A stretch of DNA of 64,000 nucleotides, taken from the NCBI RefSeq assembly GCF_003050615.1, contig NZ_NWBU01000005.1, positions 1 to 64,000 of the forward strand. The letters are read 5' to 3'. The number at the start of each line of letters is the position of its first letter. Position 1 is the first letter of the stretch. The notes under the pieces are model-generated. The model worked only from the letters and a program-made list of their open reading frames with translations, was not told where the DNA came from and searched no databases. Position numbers and translations under genes: made by a program. This document shows positions 33,312 through 42,496 of this stretch, piece by piece. The stretch comes from Sphingomonas oleivorans (GTDB taxonomy: Bacteria > Pseudomonadota > Alphaproteobacteria > Sphingomonadales > Sphingomonadaceae).

Positions 33312-34208
33312 ATGCTGCTGACGATCTGCCACAAGACGCTGTATCGCTATGCGCGACCGGTGACGCTGCTGCCGCATCGCATGATGCTGTGCCCGCGGGG
33401 GCAGCATGATCTCAGGCTTCTCGCAACCTTGCTGAGCTGCTCGCCGCCTGCCCATCTCGAATGGACGCAGGATGTGTTCGGCAACATCATCGCGACCGCG
33501 ACCTTCTCCGACGCCACCGACAGCCTGGCGGTCACCAGCCGGATGGTGGTCGAACAGTCCGCCACCGCCTGGCCGGTCTTCGCGATCGCGCCGCGCGCGC
33601 ACAGCTTCCCGTTCGACTATTCGGAAGACGAGCTGATCGATCTCGGCGCCCTGCGCGCGCCCGAGCATGACGATCCCGACGGCCGGCTGCGCGGCTGGGC
33701 ACGCGGCTTCATTGCGGCGGAACCCACCGACACGCTGTCCCTGCTCAAGGATATCAACGCCGGCCTGCTCCGTCACGTCGCCTATCGCGCGCGCGACGAG
33801 GAAGGCACGCAGCCGCCGCTCGAAACGCTCGATCGGGCGACGGGCTCGTGCCGCGACATTGCGGCCCTGTTCATCGATGCCGCACGACATCTGGGGTTCG
33901 GGGCGCGCGCCGTATCGGGCTATCTGTTCGATGGGCAGGCCGGCAGCGACAATGGCGTGCCCGGTTCGACCCATGGCTGGGCGGAGGTCTATCTGCCCTG
34001 CGCCGGCTGGATCGCCTTCGATCCGACGCATGCGCGCCTGGGCGGCGCGAACCTCGTGCCCGTCGCCGTTGCCCGCAACATTGGCCAGATCAGGCCGATC
34101 GAGGGGCGCTATGTCGGCGCGGCCGAGGATTTTCTGGACATGCGGGTCGAAGTGACGGTTACGCGGGGTACGCGATCGAAGCTGCGATCCGGCCGGGAAA
34201 GGCATTGA
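33312..34208 (+). CDS. Transglutaminase-like protease-fold protein
   Basis: 298 residues. The N-terminal half is the bacterial transglutaminase N-domain (LTICHKTLYRYARPVTLLPHRMMLCPR). The core contains the catalytic Cys (TGSCRDIAALFI), His (STHGWAEVYLPCAGW) and Asp (AFDPTH). Members of this group are usually cytoplasmic and may act as peptidases or transferases. It stands 53 bp after the DUF2384-like gene and may be read through from it. Confidence 0.9.
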   Translation: MLLTICHKTLYRYARPVTLLPHRMMLCPRGQHDLRLLATLLSCSPPAHLEWTQDVFGNIIATATFSDATDSLAVTSRMVVEQSATAWPVFAIAPRAHSFPFDYSEDELIDLGALRAPEHDDPDGRLRGWARGFIAAEPTDTLSLLKDINAGLLRHVAYRARDEEGTQPPLETLDRATGSCRDIAALFIDAARHLGFGARAVSGYLFDGQAGSDNGVPGSTHGWAEVYLPCAGWIAFDPTHARLGGANLVPVAVARNIGQIRPIEGRYVGAAEDFLDMRVEVTVTRGTRSKLRSGRERH

Positions 34209-34509
34209 GACAGGATCGGCAGGCCATGGCGTCCGGACGGGCATGGGGACGGGCAGCCTCATTATGGCGGAGAGCGGCTTCCGCCATACGGAGATGATCC
34301 GGACTCGGGGGCAGGGATGCCCCCCTCCCCCCACGCGACCGGGCCCTGTCGCCGGCATCCGGCGGCGCGGGGAACCCCGGGAGCGATCCTCGCCATCCTT
34401 CGTTCAGCGGCTCGATCAGGCCGATCGGACAGCCCGCCAGCCCACGCCCGCCAGTTCGCGACCACCGGCTCGCAATCGCGGGACGAGCGCCTATGGAAGC
34501 CTGGATGAG

Positions 34510-35838
34510 ATGAGCAACAATCGCGGGCAGCTTCCGAGGAAGCAGATGGACCGGTTTACCAGGCCCTTTGTGCGCTTCCTGCGCATCGAGGCGACCGCCG
34601 GCGGCCTGTTGCTGCTCGCCACGCTGCTGGCCCTCCTTCTTTCCAACTCCCCCTGGTCGATCGCCTATCTCTCCTTCTGGGACATGCCCGCCGGATTCCG
34701 GCTTGGCGGCATCGCGATCGCCCATTCGTTGAAATATTGGATCAATGATGGGCTGATGACGCTGTTCTTTTTCATCGTCGCCCTCGAGCTGAAACGCGAG
34801 ATGGTTCTCGGCGAATTGCGCGATCCGCGTATCGCCGCTTTGTCCGCCGCCGGGGCCCTGGGGGGAATGATCGTACCGCCGAGCCTCTTTTTCCTGCTGC
34901 TGGGCAGCGGAGCGGGTGCCCAGGGCTGGGGCACCGTCATGGCGACCGATACCGCCTTCCTGATCGGCTGTCTCGCAATCGTCGGTCGCCGCGTTCCGCA
35001 GAGCCTGCGGCTGTTTCTATTGTCCCTGGCGATCTTCGACGATGTCGGCGCGGTTCTGGTGGTCGCGATCGGCTATGGCGGCACGTTGAACTGGCTCGCG
35101 CTCGGGCTGGCGGGGCTTGGGCTTGCGGCCGTGGCGGGCGCTGGCCGGCTCGGCATCCGCAGCATGCTGATCTATTTCGCATTGGGAGGCGCGGTCTGGC
35201 TGGCCTTTTATGCGTCGGGCATCCATCCGACGCTCACGGGCCTGCTTTTGGGTCTGATGACGCCGGCGCACAGCTGGGTCAGCGATAGCCGGCTGCACGC
35301 GATCCTGGACCGCGTGGTCGCTTATCCTCCCGGCGAGCATTGGAGCGGCAATACGGTGGACCGGCAGGATCTGCGCCGGGCGCGGGTCGCGGCGCGCGAG
35401 GCCCTGTCGCCCCTCGAGCGGCTCGAAATCGCGCTCCATCCCTGGATAACCTTCACGGTCATGCCCGTCTTCGCCTTGGCGAATGCCGGCTTTCCGATCC
35501 TGCCCGCGGAGGTCGACGGGCGCCTTGCCGCGGCGATCTTCATAGGGTTCGTGTTCGGCAAACCCATCGGCGTTGTGGTTTTCAGCTATTTGGCGGTGCA
35601 GGCCCGCCTGGCCACGCGCCCTGCCGATCTGCCCTGGGGCATATTGGCGGCCGGCGCGGTCCTGACGGGCATCGGTTTCACCATGGCGCTCTTCATCGCC
35701 GAACTGGCCTTCGATCCCACGCTGCTCAACTCGGCCAAGCTCGGCATTTTCAGCGCCTCGATCGTCTCCGCGACATGCGGCCTATCGGCATTGGCATGGC
35801 TGACGTCCGCGCGCAGGCGGCGCGGCGGATCGACCTGA
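34510..35838 (+). CDS. nhaA: Na+/H+ antiporter NhaA
   Basis: 442 residues from the ATG at 34510; the upstream frame is low-complexity. NhaA motifs are LLATLLALLLSNSPW in the first helix, FFFIVALELKREMVLGEL, MATDTAFLIGCLAIVG, the paired Asp in LAIFDDVGAVLVVAIGY, and GKPIGVVVFS near the end. It exports Na+ in exchange for H+ at alkaline pH. It stands alone. Some sequence between 34209 and 34509 is high-GC with no gene. Confidence 0.95.
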   Translation: MSNNRGQLPRKQMDRFTRPFVRFLRIEATAGGLLLLATLLALLLSNSPWSIAYLSFWDMPAGFRLGGIAIAHSLKYWINDGLMTLFFFIVALELKREMVLGELRDPRIAALSAAGALGGMIVPPSLFFLLLGSGAGAQGWGTVMATDTAFLIGCLAIVGRRVPQSLRLFLLSLAIFDDVGAVLVVAIGYGGTLNWLALGLAGLGLAAVAGAGRLGIRSMLIYFALGGAVWLAFYASGIHPTLTGLLLGLMTPAHSWVSDSRLHAILDRVVAYPPGEHWSGNTVDRQDLRRARVAAREALSPLERLEIALHPWITFTVMPVFALANAGFPILPAEVDGRLAAAIFIGFVFGKPIGVVVFSYLAVQARLATRPADLPWGILAAGAVLTGIGFTMALFIAELAFDPTLLNSAKLGIFSASIVSATCGLSALAWLTSARRRRGGST

Positions 35839-36037
35839 CCCTGCAGGCCGCACCCCTGCGATCCGCCGCCGAACCACGAGCCCCGATCAGCCCTCCCCAT
35901 CGGCATGGGCCGATAGCGTCGAGAGAGCTCGATCCGGACTTCGATCCAGGCAATGATGTTTCGATCCATGGCATCCCGACGATCCGATGCAGGAGCCGAT
36001 CAGACCCTATTTGGGGCTTGATATGATCCCGCCCGCA

Positions 36038-36262
36038 TCACCCCGGATATTTCTGCAGCCGGGTCGGCAAACGCGGTGCGCGGGCGTCCAGCAGCTTGTT
36101 CTTATAGTGGGTCCGCACGTCATGGGCGGATTCGATCGATTTCAGGACGACGCGCGTGCCGGCTCCTGCGAGCTGCTCGATAGAGCTTATGGCGGCTCCC
36201 ATTTTCGCGCAGGCTGCTGTCACCTCCGCAACGGAGGCGTTGACGTTCACTGCTCTCGTCAT
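36038..36262 (-). CDS. Hypothetical protein, 74 residues
   Basis: The ATG at 36262 has CGGAG 7 nt upstream. It reads MTRAVNVNASVAEVTAACAK and continues with a helix-strand pattern ending RLPTRLQKYPG. A longer frame to 36508 lacks a ribosome site. No family was recognised. Confidence 0.55.
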   Translation of the reverse strand: MTRAVNVNASVAEVTAACAKMGAAISSIEQLAGAGTRVVLKSIESAHDVRTHYKNKLLDARAPRLPTRLQKYPG

Positions 36263-36443
36263 GGCAATCTCCGAGCGGCGCAACCGCCCTGGCCGGAATA
36301 GGCCGACTACCCATAGGCGATCGTTACCGCCTTGTCCCCTGCTCATATCCGGTCGTGCCGTCGATCCGGCCATGAACCTGTTGGCTATTGCCGCGAATTG
36401 GCAAGTTGGCCGCGCCGCCCCCCTGTTCGGCCAACCAACTCTA

Positions 36444-36928
36444 TCATGGGCATTGAAGCCTGATCTCCCGGAGCGACGCGGCAAGTATCCTGCGCCGATC
36501 CTCGGCAACCGGGGAACCCGCGCCGCTCCAGAAGCGATCCAGTGGCGATCTGTCCTCGCAACGGGTCACCAGCATCGTAAGGGCAGCCCGGAGATCGGGC
36601 GTCTGGACCGTTTCGGCGCCAGCTCGATCGACCGCGACCGTCAGGATCGAAATGGCTTCCGCGGGGCTCATCTTCTTCTTCCCTCGCCCGAGCCGCCCTC
36701 ATTGGACCATTCCTCGACCGCCCGGGCGAGCTCCGAGGTGGCGTTGTCCTGTCGCGTTGGTTCCGGCGCGGCCTTGGGAGGCTCCTTCCGAAGGTCCGAA
36801 CGCTTGGCCAGCAGCGAACGATAGCCCTGAACCATCCCGCTATGCGCTATTCGCGCACAGGGGTCGGCAGCCTTCCGCATGGCGGTCAGGCTGTCTGCGA
36901 GGCGTTTTCGGATATAAGTGCTGTTCAT
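36444..36928 (-). pseudogene. Second copy of the 30099 orphan gene, split into two frames
   Basis: From the ATG at 36928 the first frame reads MNSTYIRKRLADSLTAMRKA, DPCARIAHSGMVQGYRSLL and ends after EEWSNEGGSGEGRRR at 36668. A second frame starts in an ATGA overlap at 36671 with MSPAEAISILTVAVDRAGAE. It carries the C-terminal block RCEDRSPLDRFWSGAGSPVAEDRRRIL to 36444. Together they equal the 166-residue protein at 30099. This is either a frameshift near the AAGAAGAAG run or a true split into two coupled proteins. The leader upstream of 36928 is conserved with the other copy. Confidence 0.7.
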
Positions 36929-37556
36929 CGTAACAATTCCCGGTGGTGCAAGCGGGAGCACGTTCGTCTCTCTGTCACGAGATGCTTGCGATCAATTCGG
37001 GTGATGTCATTGATATATCACGAGTCGCCGCCGGAGTCGTCGCTTTCCTTCAGCTGAAGGCGTTCGATCCGGAGAAGATCGAGCAAGCATCGGCGGAGGA
37101 ACAGGCACCGGTGGAGGAAAAGCTGCCAGCGGCCGCATCGATGCAGCGCCGGCAAGATCGACAAGGAGCCTGACGGGCCCGACATTTGCTTGCGGACTTT
37201 CCCCGCTGGCGTCCCCGGCATCGATCCAGTCTATTGCCGTCGGAACGTGGTGAGCCCCCCAATCTGTCCCCGTTTCAGCCCCGAAACCCCGCCGCCGAGG
37301 CGGCGGGGTTTCACCTGCCGGCATCGCCAGCATGCGCGCACGCAAGCTGGTGATCCGCCGCCTATGATAGACCTGCCATCATGATTTGCTTTCGAGCTAG
37401 TCAATCAAGAGGCGGGCGCCGCTGCGACACCCGCGCCCGATCGCTTCGATCCCCGTTTGAGCCCGTGGCCGGAGACGCGCCGGCGCGCCTCGACAAGCTC
37501 GCCCCCTCGATCCAGCGGACGTCGCGAACCCTGGTGCCGAGCCCCTGATGCTGCCC
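36929..37556. other. Long intergenic region with conserved leader and orphan terminator
   Basis: 628 bp. The first 90 bp are the leader shared with 30005-30098. A 76-codon frame at 36943-37173 is open but has no family features. A strong hairpin lies at 37283-37312. The rest shows nothing I can identify. Confidence 0.4.
37283..37312. terminator. Strong GC hairpin, terminator-like, orphan
   Basis: GAAACCCCGCCGCC and GGCGGCGGGGTTTC are perfect arms around a GA centre. The arms end in A- and T-tracts, the usual form of bidirectional terminators in this group. No convincing gene ends immediately before it on either strand. Confidence 0.6.
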
Positions 37557-37658
37557 CTATGTCCATGCCCGCAATGGGGGCGCCTCCTCCAGTTCCGGCC
37601 AGACGACGAAGGCACGGAACGTCCCATCCTCCGTGCTGACCTCATCATATTGCCCCAT
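37557..37658 (-). pseudogene. Dienelactone hydrolase N-terminal fragment
   Basis: 33 codons beginning MGQYDEVSTEDGTFRAFVV and stopping at a TAG. They match the start of the hydrolase gene at 50286-50981. About 45 bp upstream of the ATG also match its leader (CCGCCGCAAAGCGCGATTTG and following). The rest of the gene is absent. Here codons 3-4 are CAA TAT, whereas the long copy has CGA TAG. Confidence 0.7.
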
Positions 37659-37848
37659 GGCATTTCCTTCCCGCCGCAAAGCGCGATTTGGAACGCCTCG
37701 ATGCCGGCCTGTCAACGCGTGAATCGGCGCCGGCCGTCATCCCCTTTGCCAGCGCGATCCGACCGCAAGCGGTCGCTCGCCTGCGACATTCAGATGCGAG
37801 AAAAGGGACATCGACCAGCACGCAGAGGCAAGCATCGGCTTCGCCTCC

Positions 37849-38337
37849 CTAGCGAACATCCCCTCCCGGAACCTCCGGCGTCCAGCACTGCTCCAAGGAA
37901 CCAAGGCTCGCCTCAACCCAGTCTGCCAGCGGAGTGTTGACGTTTGAATGGATGGTAAGCTCACCATCGTGCATCCCGAAGCGCGCCGGTGCCCGCAGGG
38001 TGTAGCCAACACCGTCCAAAACAATCTCTCCCCCTTCCTCCAATCCCGGCGGAGCTGGCCGAGGCATGGCGATCTCTCGCATCCTGATGAGCACGGAGCG
38101 GACTGCAGGACAGTTGCGGCTGTCGGTCCAACTTACTGTATCATGGCCCGCTTCACGGAGCGTGCGACGCAGCCAATAGTGGAGTTGCCTTCCTTCTCGA
38201 TCATAGCCGAGCGTCCCGATCTCAACCGTTGCCGCAACCTGCCGCAGGGCTGGCCGTCTAGAAAACTCAGCCCATGCCGGGCCCGATTCAGAGGGCCCAA
38301 CTAGCAAGCTGGCAACGAGGAGAATGGCTGCCGACAT
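37849..38337 (-). CDS. Hypothetical secreted protein
   Basis: 162 residues with a signal peptide (MSAAILLVASLLVGPSES, then AWA). The mature part has strand-like segments, a CPAVRSVLIRMREIAMPRP segment, and a single late Cys (EQCWTPE). No family was recognised. It stands alone, and its start has only a weak ribosome site. Confidence 0.6.
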   Translation of the reverse strand: MSAAILLVASLLVGPSESGPAWAEFSRRPALRQVAATVEIGTLGYDREGRQLHYWLRRTLREAGHDTVSWTDSRNCPAVRSVLIRMREIAMPRPAPPGLEEGGEIVLDGVGYTLRAPARFGMHDGELTIHSNVNTPLADWVEASLGSLEQCWTPEVPGGDVR

Positions 38338-38689
38338 CCGGGAGACGATATCAGATTCGCGTCTGCTTCCTATCCAGGTTTCATGTTGATGCGCCTGCCG
38401 GCGGAAGCTGGCCTCGACACAAGGGAGCGGTAGCGGTCGTCGAGCAAAGAGCCGCCTAGAAAGAAATGCCGGGCTGCCGGTGTGACCTAGCCGAAAGACG
38501 CCTGTCCGTTTTCGGTTCAGCGCTTCGAGGAAACGGATGTCGGCGATCTGAATGGGCTTGCCGGGACCGCCTCAGGGCCAGCGGTGCGTCTGTGCACGTC
38601 ACCGCTATGCCGTCCCGGTCTGAACTTACGGTGCTGCCGGTTGCGATTTGCTTGTGGCCGATATCTTGTCTGTCTAGGAAGATAGCCAG
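38338..38689. other. Intergenic region, nothing recognised
   Basis: 352 bp between divergent hypothetical genes. The short frames are Arg-rich and overlap one another. I found no strong palindrome or consensus promoter, although promoters for both flanking genes must lie here. Confidence 0.35.
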
Positions 38690-39229
38690 ATGATGGAAGT
38701 TTCGCCACCTGAGCCGATAATGACGTTGCGCTGGCGCACAGGTCTCATCGGTTTTCTACTGCCTATTATGGGCGGTGGTGTTGTGATGTTTGGCATTGCT
38801 GCCTTCAAGCCATCACTCGCTGCGGAGCTGGCGGATGGCCGTCGCGGTGCCTGGATCAGTGCTACGTCTGAAATGACCTTCGGCGGCGTTAACATTCCGC
38901 TCGCGCTTCTCGCCCTCTATTTTGGCTGGGAGTTTTTCCGCTTTGGCTGGCGCTGGGCGGATGAGTTCGCGGTCAGGGCAACGACGGTCGGACTTGTGCC
39001 GCATCGATCCACGCTGATTAAGCCGATCCCCTGGGGCGAGATCGCGGATATATCCTACTCGCAGTTCGGCCGCGCGTCGTCGCTGGTCATCAAGTTCCGG
39101 GATGGCCGCAGCCGCATCATCCGTGGAGTCAGCAACGACGGTGGGGCGGCAGAGAGTTTTGCCGTTTACGCACGCAACCGGATTATGGCAGCCAATCAAG
39201 TTCTTTCAGCAGACGCTAAGAAGGGCTAA
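38690..39229 (+). CDS. Hypothetical membrane protein with PH-like tail
   Basis: 179 residues (ATG ATG at 38690). Two membrane helices (about 18-40 and 68-86) are followed by a 90-residue C-terminal domain (AVRATTVGLVPHRSTLIKPIPWGEIADISYSQFGRASSLVIKFRDGRSRIIRG). That domain resembles the bacterial PH-like domain of small membrane proteins. Function unknown. Confidence 0.65.
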   Translation: MMEVSPPEPIMTLRWRTGLIGFLLPIMGGGVVMFGIAAFKPSLAAELADGRRGAWISATSEMTFGGVNIPLALLALYFGWEFFRFGWRWADEFAVRATTVGLVPHRSTLIKPIPWGEIADISYSQFGRASSLVIKFRDGRSRIIRGVSNDGGAAESFAVYARNRIMAANQVLSADAKKG

Positions 39230-39292
39230 CCATCTCAGCGTTGAACACTGGCCGTGCGTGCGGCCCCCATCATCTGCCGCCAGAGGCGCGCT

Positions 39293-39430
39293 TCACCAGG
39301 ACGAGAAGTTCTTGCCGAGCTTGTCCTGCCGAGCCCGACAAGGCCGCCGGCCCACCGCAGCGGCAGCTGCGGCTTTTCCGAGCCCCGAGGTCCCGCCAAG
39401 GATCACCACCCGAATTCCCGTCAAGTTCAT
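39293..39430 (-). pseudogene. Short-chain dehydrogenase N-terminal fragment
   Basis: 45 codons beginning MNLTGIRVVILGGTSGLGKA, the start of an SDR with its GGTSGLG cofactor motif. The frame then degrades and stops at 39293. It lies downstream of the TetR gene on the same strand, where a regulated SDR would be expected. Confidence 0.55.
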
Positions 39431-39590
39431 GCAATTGTCCTCAGGCATAAAGTGAGAAGCGCCGCGAGGCCCAAAGCGCGCGGCATTTATCCCACTAATG
39501 ACCCGGCCGGCGCGCGCGCCGGATCCTCACGCCGCCGCTGGTTAGTGACGCATTCCGCAGGCGCGTGGCGACGGGCCGAGCCATGGGTGA

Positions 39591-40190
39591 TCAGGGCTGG
39601 TGCAGAACGCCTCGGAGGACGTGTCGGACGGTCCGGCGAATCTCCTCCTGGGGCTCGCCGAGCCGATCGATCAACAAATGTACCCAAGCATATGAGGCGA
39701 GAAGGTCTGCAACGACAATGGGCTCGACATCCTCGCGAGCATCTCCGCGAGACTTGGCGCGCTGGACCATTTCTCCGATCTCCTCCCTCCGCTCGCGTGC
39801 ATAGTCCGCGAGAGCCAGACGAGCCTTCTCGTTGGCTTGCGCCTCGGCGATTAACGAGCGGAACGTGTTGCCCGATGATGTCTCACGCCAGTGCCGCAAC
39901 AGGCTATGCAGGAATCGAAACAGGTCCTCCTCGAGGTCACCGGTGTCCGGATACTCGACGTCGCGCTTCTGGCGCTGATAGACATCGAGCAACAGGGCAG
40001 CTTTGCTGGGCCACCAGCGGTAGATCGTTGCCTTTCCTGCCCGCGCCCGCTGTGCGACGGCCTCGATCGAGAAGCCGGAATAGCCTTCGTCAACCAGCAG
40101 CCCCTCCGCAGCCGCCAAAATAGCCTCGGCGCTATCGGGGCTGCGCCGCGAGCCAATCGACTTGCGGGCGGCTTCACGTTGATCGGTCAT
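39591..40190 (-). CDS. TetR/AcrR-family regulator
   Basis: 199 residues; the ATG at 40190 has GGAGGTG 6 nt upstream. The HTH is FSIEAVAQRARAGKATIYRWWPSKAALLLDVYQ (about 40-70), and the C-terminal TetR_C region contains FRSLIAEAQANEKARLALADYARERREEI. The only neighbour downstream on the same strand is an SDR fragment, so its former target is probably lost. It lies 75 bp upstream of the end of the membrane acyltransferase-like gene's tail. Confidence 0.88.
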   Translation of the reverse strand: MTDQREAARKSIGSRRSPDSAEAILAAAEGLLVDEGYSGFSIEAVAQRARAGKATIYRWWPSKAALLLDVYQRQKRDVEYPDTGDLEEDLFRFLHSLLRHWRETSSGNTFRSLIAEAQANEKARLALADYARERREEIGEMVQRAKSRGDAREDVEPIVVADLLASYAWVHLLIDRLGEPQEEIRRTVRHVLRGVLHQP

Positions 40191-40264
40191 TTTCGCACCT
40201 CCAATTCCCCCATAGCACATTCTTTCCGAACGGAACGGGTCGTTCCAGGTCGCGGGGTCTGGAG

Positions 40265-41488
40265 CTAGAGGTAGCGCAACCACCATTCGCGTCGCCGAGA
40301 TTTGAGGACGGCGAACCAGGCGGCTAGTGGATAGAGAGTGACGCAGACAGCCAGCCAGCAAAGATAGATCCAGAAAAGGCCGAGGCCCCAGCCCGCATCG
40401 ACGAGCGGTTGCGGATCACTGAGGAATCCCAGGAACAGTTGCGGCGGGAAACCGAGCGCAAGGCCGATCACCAAGGCGAGGCCATGCGTTGCGTAAATGT
40501 GCACGATGTAGGTGAATAAGGAAGCGCGACCGAAGGCGTCGAGCATTCGGCCGAGACGACCCGTCAGTCGAGCAACAAACGGGGCGAAAAGCAGCGAACA
40601 CCCTAATGTTGCAAGAACGAAGTCCAGGGAGGGCGGATATTTGGAGACGTTGAGGAAGGAAAGCGCTGTCCGCCACGCTTCGGCCTGGACCGCCCAGGGC
40701 TGGAAATCACCGTAGCCATTGCTTCCACGCAAGAGAAGGAACAGCGCGAGCATGCCAAGGCCGATGCAAACCAGCGTTCGGGCCCGTTCCATCGCCGGTG
40801 CAAGAAAGACGGGGGCCATGCCGAAGCCCAGCGCCATGATGCCGAACCAAGGCAAGGCGGGATAGGCTACGAACCCGTTCAGCCAAGGAAGCGGTCCTGG
40901 CTGGAACAGGAGCGTCCACGCTATCGCTCCGCCCGTGCCCGGCTCAGGAGCGAATGGCGCGAGCAGCGGATAGCCGGCGACGATAACAGCGCCGATAGCG
41001 AGCACCCAGCGATGCGGCAGGTGAATGAGGACCGCAAGCAGGAGCATGCCGAAGCCGATCGCCCAGATCACCTGAAGGAAAAGGAAGGGCGCTGCGAAGT
41101 CGAGCGCAAAGGCAATTACGCTAAGCTCGAGCAGGATCAGCCACAGGCCGCGCGTGACGAGATAGCGCCGCAGGCTGGTGCGGCCATTGGCCTTTTGCAG
41201 CCCCACTGCAACGCCGGCGAGCAGCACGAACGTGGGCGCGCAAAGATGCGTCACCCAGCGCGTCGCGAACAGCAGCGCAGTCGTGCGCCCCACATCCGTC
41301 GGCTGGAAAAGCAGGGCCTGCTCGTGAAGATACTCCCGGACATGATCCAGAATCATGAGCACGATCATTAGTCCGCGCAGCTTGTCCACGAGCGCGAGCC
41401 GGTTCCCGAGGACCGGGACATGCCGATCATTTGCCGAATGGGGCTCGCTCCCCGAAGGGCCCGCGCCAATGCTGATCGGACCGGTCAA
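40265..41488 (-). CDS. DUF1624/acyltransferase-like polytopic membrane protein
   Basis: 407 residues with ten or more membrane helices. The N-terminal block (RLALVDKLRGLMIVLMILDHVREYLHE) is the DUF1624 / heparan-alpha-glucosaminide acetyltransferase-like signature, in which the conserved DH follows the first helix. The end is LFWIYLCWLAVCVTLYPLAAWFAVLKSRR. The family may transfer acyl groups across the membrane; the substrate is unknown. The start overlaps the stop of the GNAT gene as ATGA. Confidence 0.8.
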   Translation of the reverse strand: MTGPISIGAGPSGSEPHSANDRHVPVLGNRLALVDKLRGLMIVLMILDHVREYLHEQALLFQPTDVGRTTALLFATRWVTHLCAPTFVLLAGVAVGLQKANGRTSLRRYLVTRGLWLILLELSVIAFALDFAAPFLFLQVIWAIGFGMLLLAVLIHLPHRWVLAIGAVIVAGYPLLAPFAPEPGTGGAIAWTLLFQPGPLPWLNGFVAYPALPWFGIMALGFGMAPVFLAPAMERARTLVCIGLGMLALFLLLRGSNGYGDFQPWAVQAEAWRTALSFLNVSKYPPSLDFVLATLGCSLLFAPFVARLTGRLGRMLDAFGRASLFTYIVHIYATHGLALVIGLALGFPPQLFLGFLSDPQPLVDAGWGLGLFWIYLCWLAVCVTLYPLAAWFAVLKSRRREWWLRYL

Positions 41489-42120
41489 CGCAGGGCACTC
41501 AAAGACATGCGCTGGCGGCCGGCCGCGTCAAAATTTGCCGGATCGAGCCAGGCTTCATAAGCTGGCCGCAGGGCTCGCCACTCTTCGCCGAGCAGAGAAT
41601 ACCAGGCCGTATCGCGCGGCTTGCCCTTGACTGTCTCGGCCTGACGCCAGTTGCCTTCATGGCGAAACCCGAACCGCTGGGCGGCGCGGTTGGAAGGCGC
41701 GTTGTCCGCGTTGCACCGCCAAGCGACGCGGCGATAGCCGAGGCCAAAGGCATGATCGATCAGGAGGAAGACGGCCTCAGTTGCCGCGCGCGTGCGCTGA
41801 AACCGGGGCGAGAACCAGATGCTTCCGATTTCCAGCATCTCTGCGCCGGCGTCGATGTCGCAATAGGAAAGCCATCCCTCGGCGCGTCCGCTCGTCGCGG
41901 GTACCGCTGCAAAAAAGGGCTGCCGCCTCATTCGGGCCAAGCTGCGGATCTGGGATGCCATCTCTTCGAGCGAAGCGAAGGGCCCGTAGCGCAGATAGGT
42001 CCAGCTGGCCTGCGCTCCACGAGCGACTTCCCAAAGGGCGGGAGCGTGAACTGCCCCAAGCGGCTCGAGCCGAACATAGCGTCCGGCATGAGGACGGCGT
42101 TCAGGAAAGGGACAGGACAT
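41485..42120 (-). CDS. GNAT-family acetyltransferase (RimJ/RimL type)
   Basis: 211 residues from the ATG at 42120. RimJ/L-type features are YVRLEPLGAVHAPALWEVA, EIGSIWFSPRFQRTRAATEAVFLLIDHAFGLGYRRVAWRCNADNAPSNRAAQRFGFRHEG. The family acetylates protein N-termini or small molecules. It is translationally coupled to the membrane acyltransferase-like gene. Confidence 0.88.
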   Translation of the reverse strand: MSCPFPERRPHAGRYVRLEPLGAVHAPALWEVARGAQASWTYLRYGPFASLEEMASQIRSLARMRRQPFFAAVPATSGRAEGWLSYCDIDAGAEMLEIGSIWFSPRFQRTRAATEAVFLLIDHAFGLGYRRVAWRCNADNAPSNRAAQRFGFRHEGNWRQAETVKGKPRDTAWYSLLGEEWRALRPAYEAWLDPANFDAAGRQRMSLSALR

Positions 42121-42185
42121 ATGCACGCTTGACGAAACGGAACGGACCGTATAGATTAACAATACTGAGCCGACAATCTGGAAAC

Positions 42186-42434
42186 ATGACCGAATCAACC
42201 TCCCTCGAGCCCGCGCGCGGACAATTCTCGCGCCCCCGCTTCTTCCTGCTGGTGCTTGCTGGCGCATATCCGCTCATCACCACGATCCTCTATGTCGTGC
42301 GGCCGTTCACGGAAGGCTGGAGCCTCTGGCAGCGGACGCTCATCGTCGCGCCGATCATGGTCTCGCTCATGGTCTGGGGACTGATCCCGTTCGTACAGAA
42401 GCGGTTCCACCGCTTCATCCACCCGGGCGGATGA
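42186..42434 (+). CDS. Small two-helix membrane protein
   Basis: 82 residues with two hydrophobic helices (about 19-37 and 49-66). It reads FFLLVLAGAYPLITTILYVVRPFTEGWSLWQRTLIVAPIMVSLMVWGLIPFVQKRFH. It resembles the small DUF2798-like membrane proteins, though the match is not strong. It diverges from the GNAT gene and converges on the aldo/keto reductase. Confidence 0.6.
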   Translation: MTESTSLEPARGQFSRPRFFLLVLAGAYPLITTILYVVRPFTEGWSLWQRTLIVAPIMVSLMVWGLIPFVQKRFHRFIHPGG

Positions 42435-42496
42435 ACACATTACCCATGCAGGCCGGCCTGGCAGCTCGGAAGAGGCGTCGGCACGGCAGGTGGTCA

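Noticed and set aside
36943-37173. Possible 76-residue protein
   Set aside because: It overlaps the conserved leader of the opposite-strand paralogue, has a poor start and no family features.
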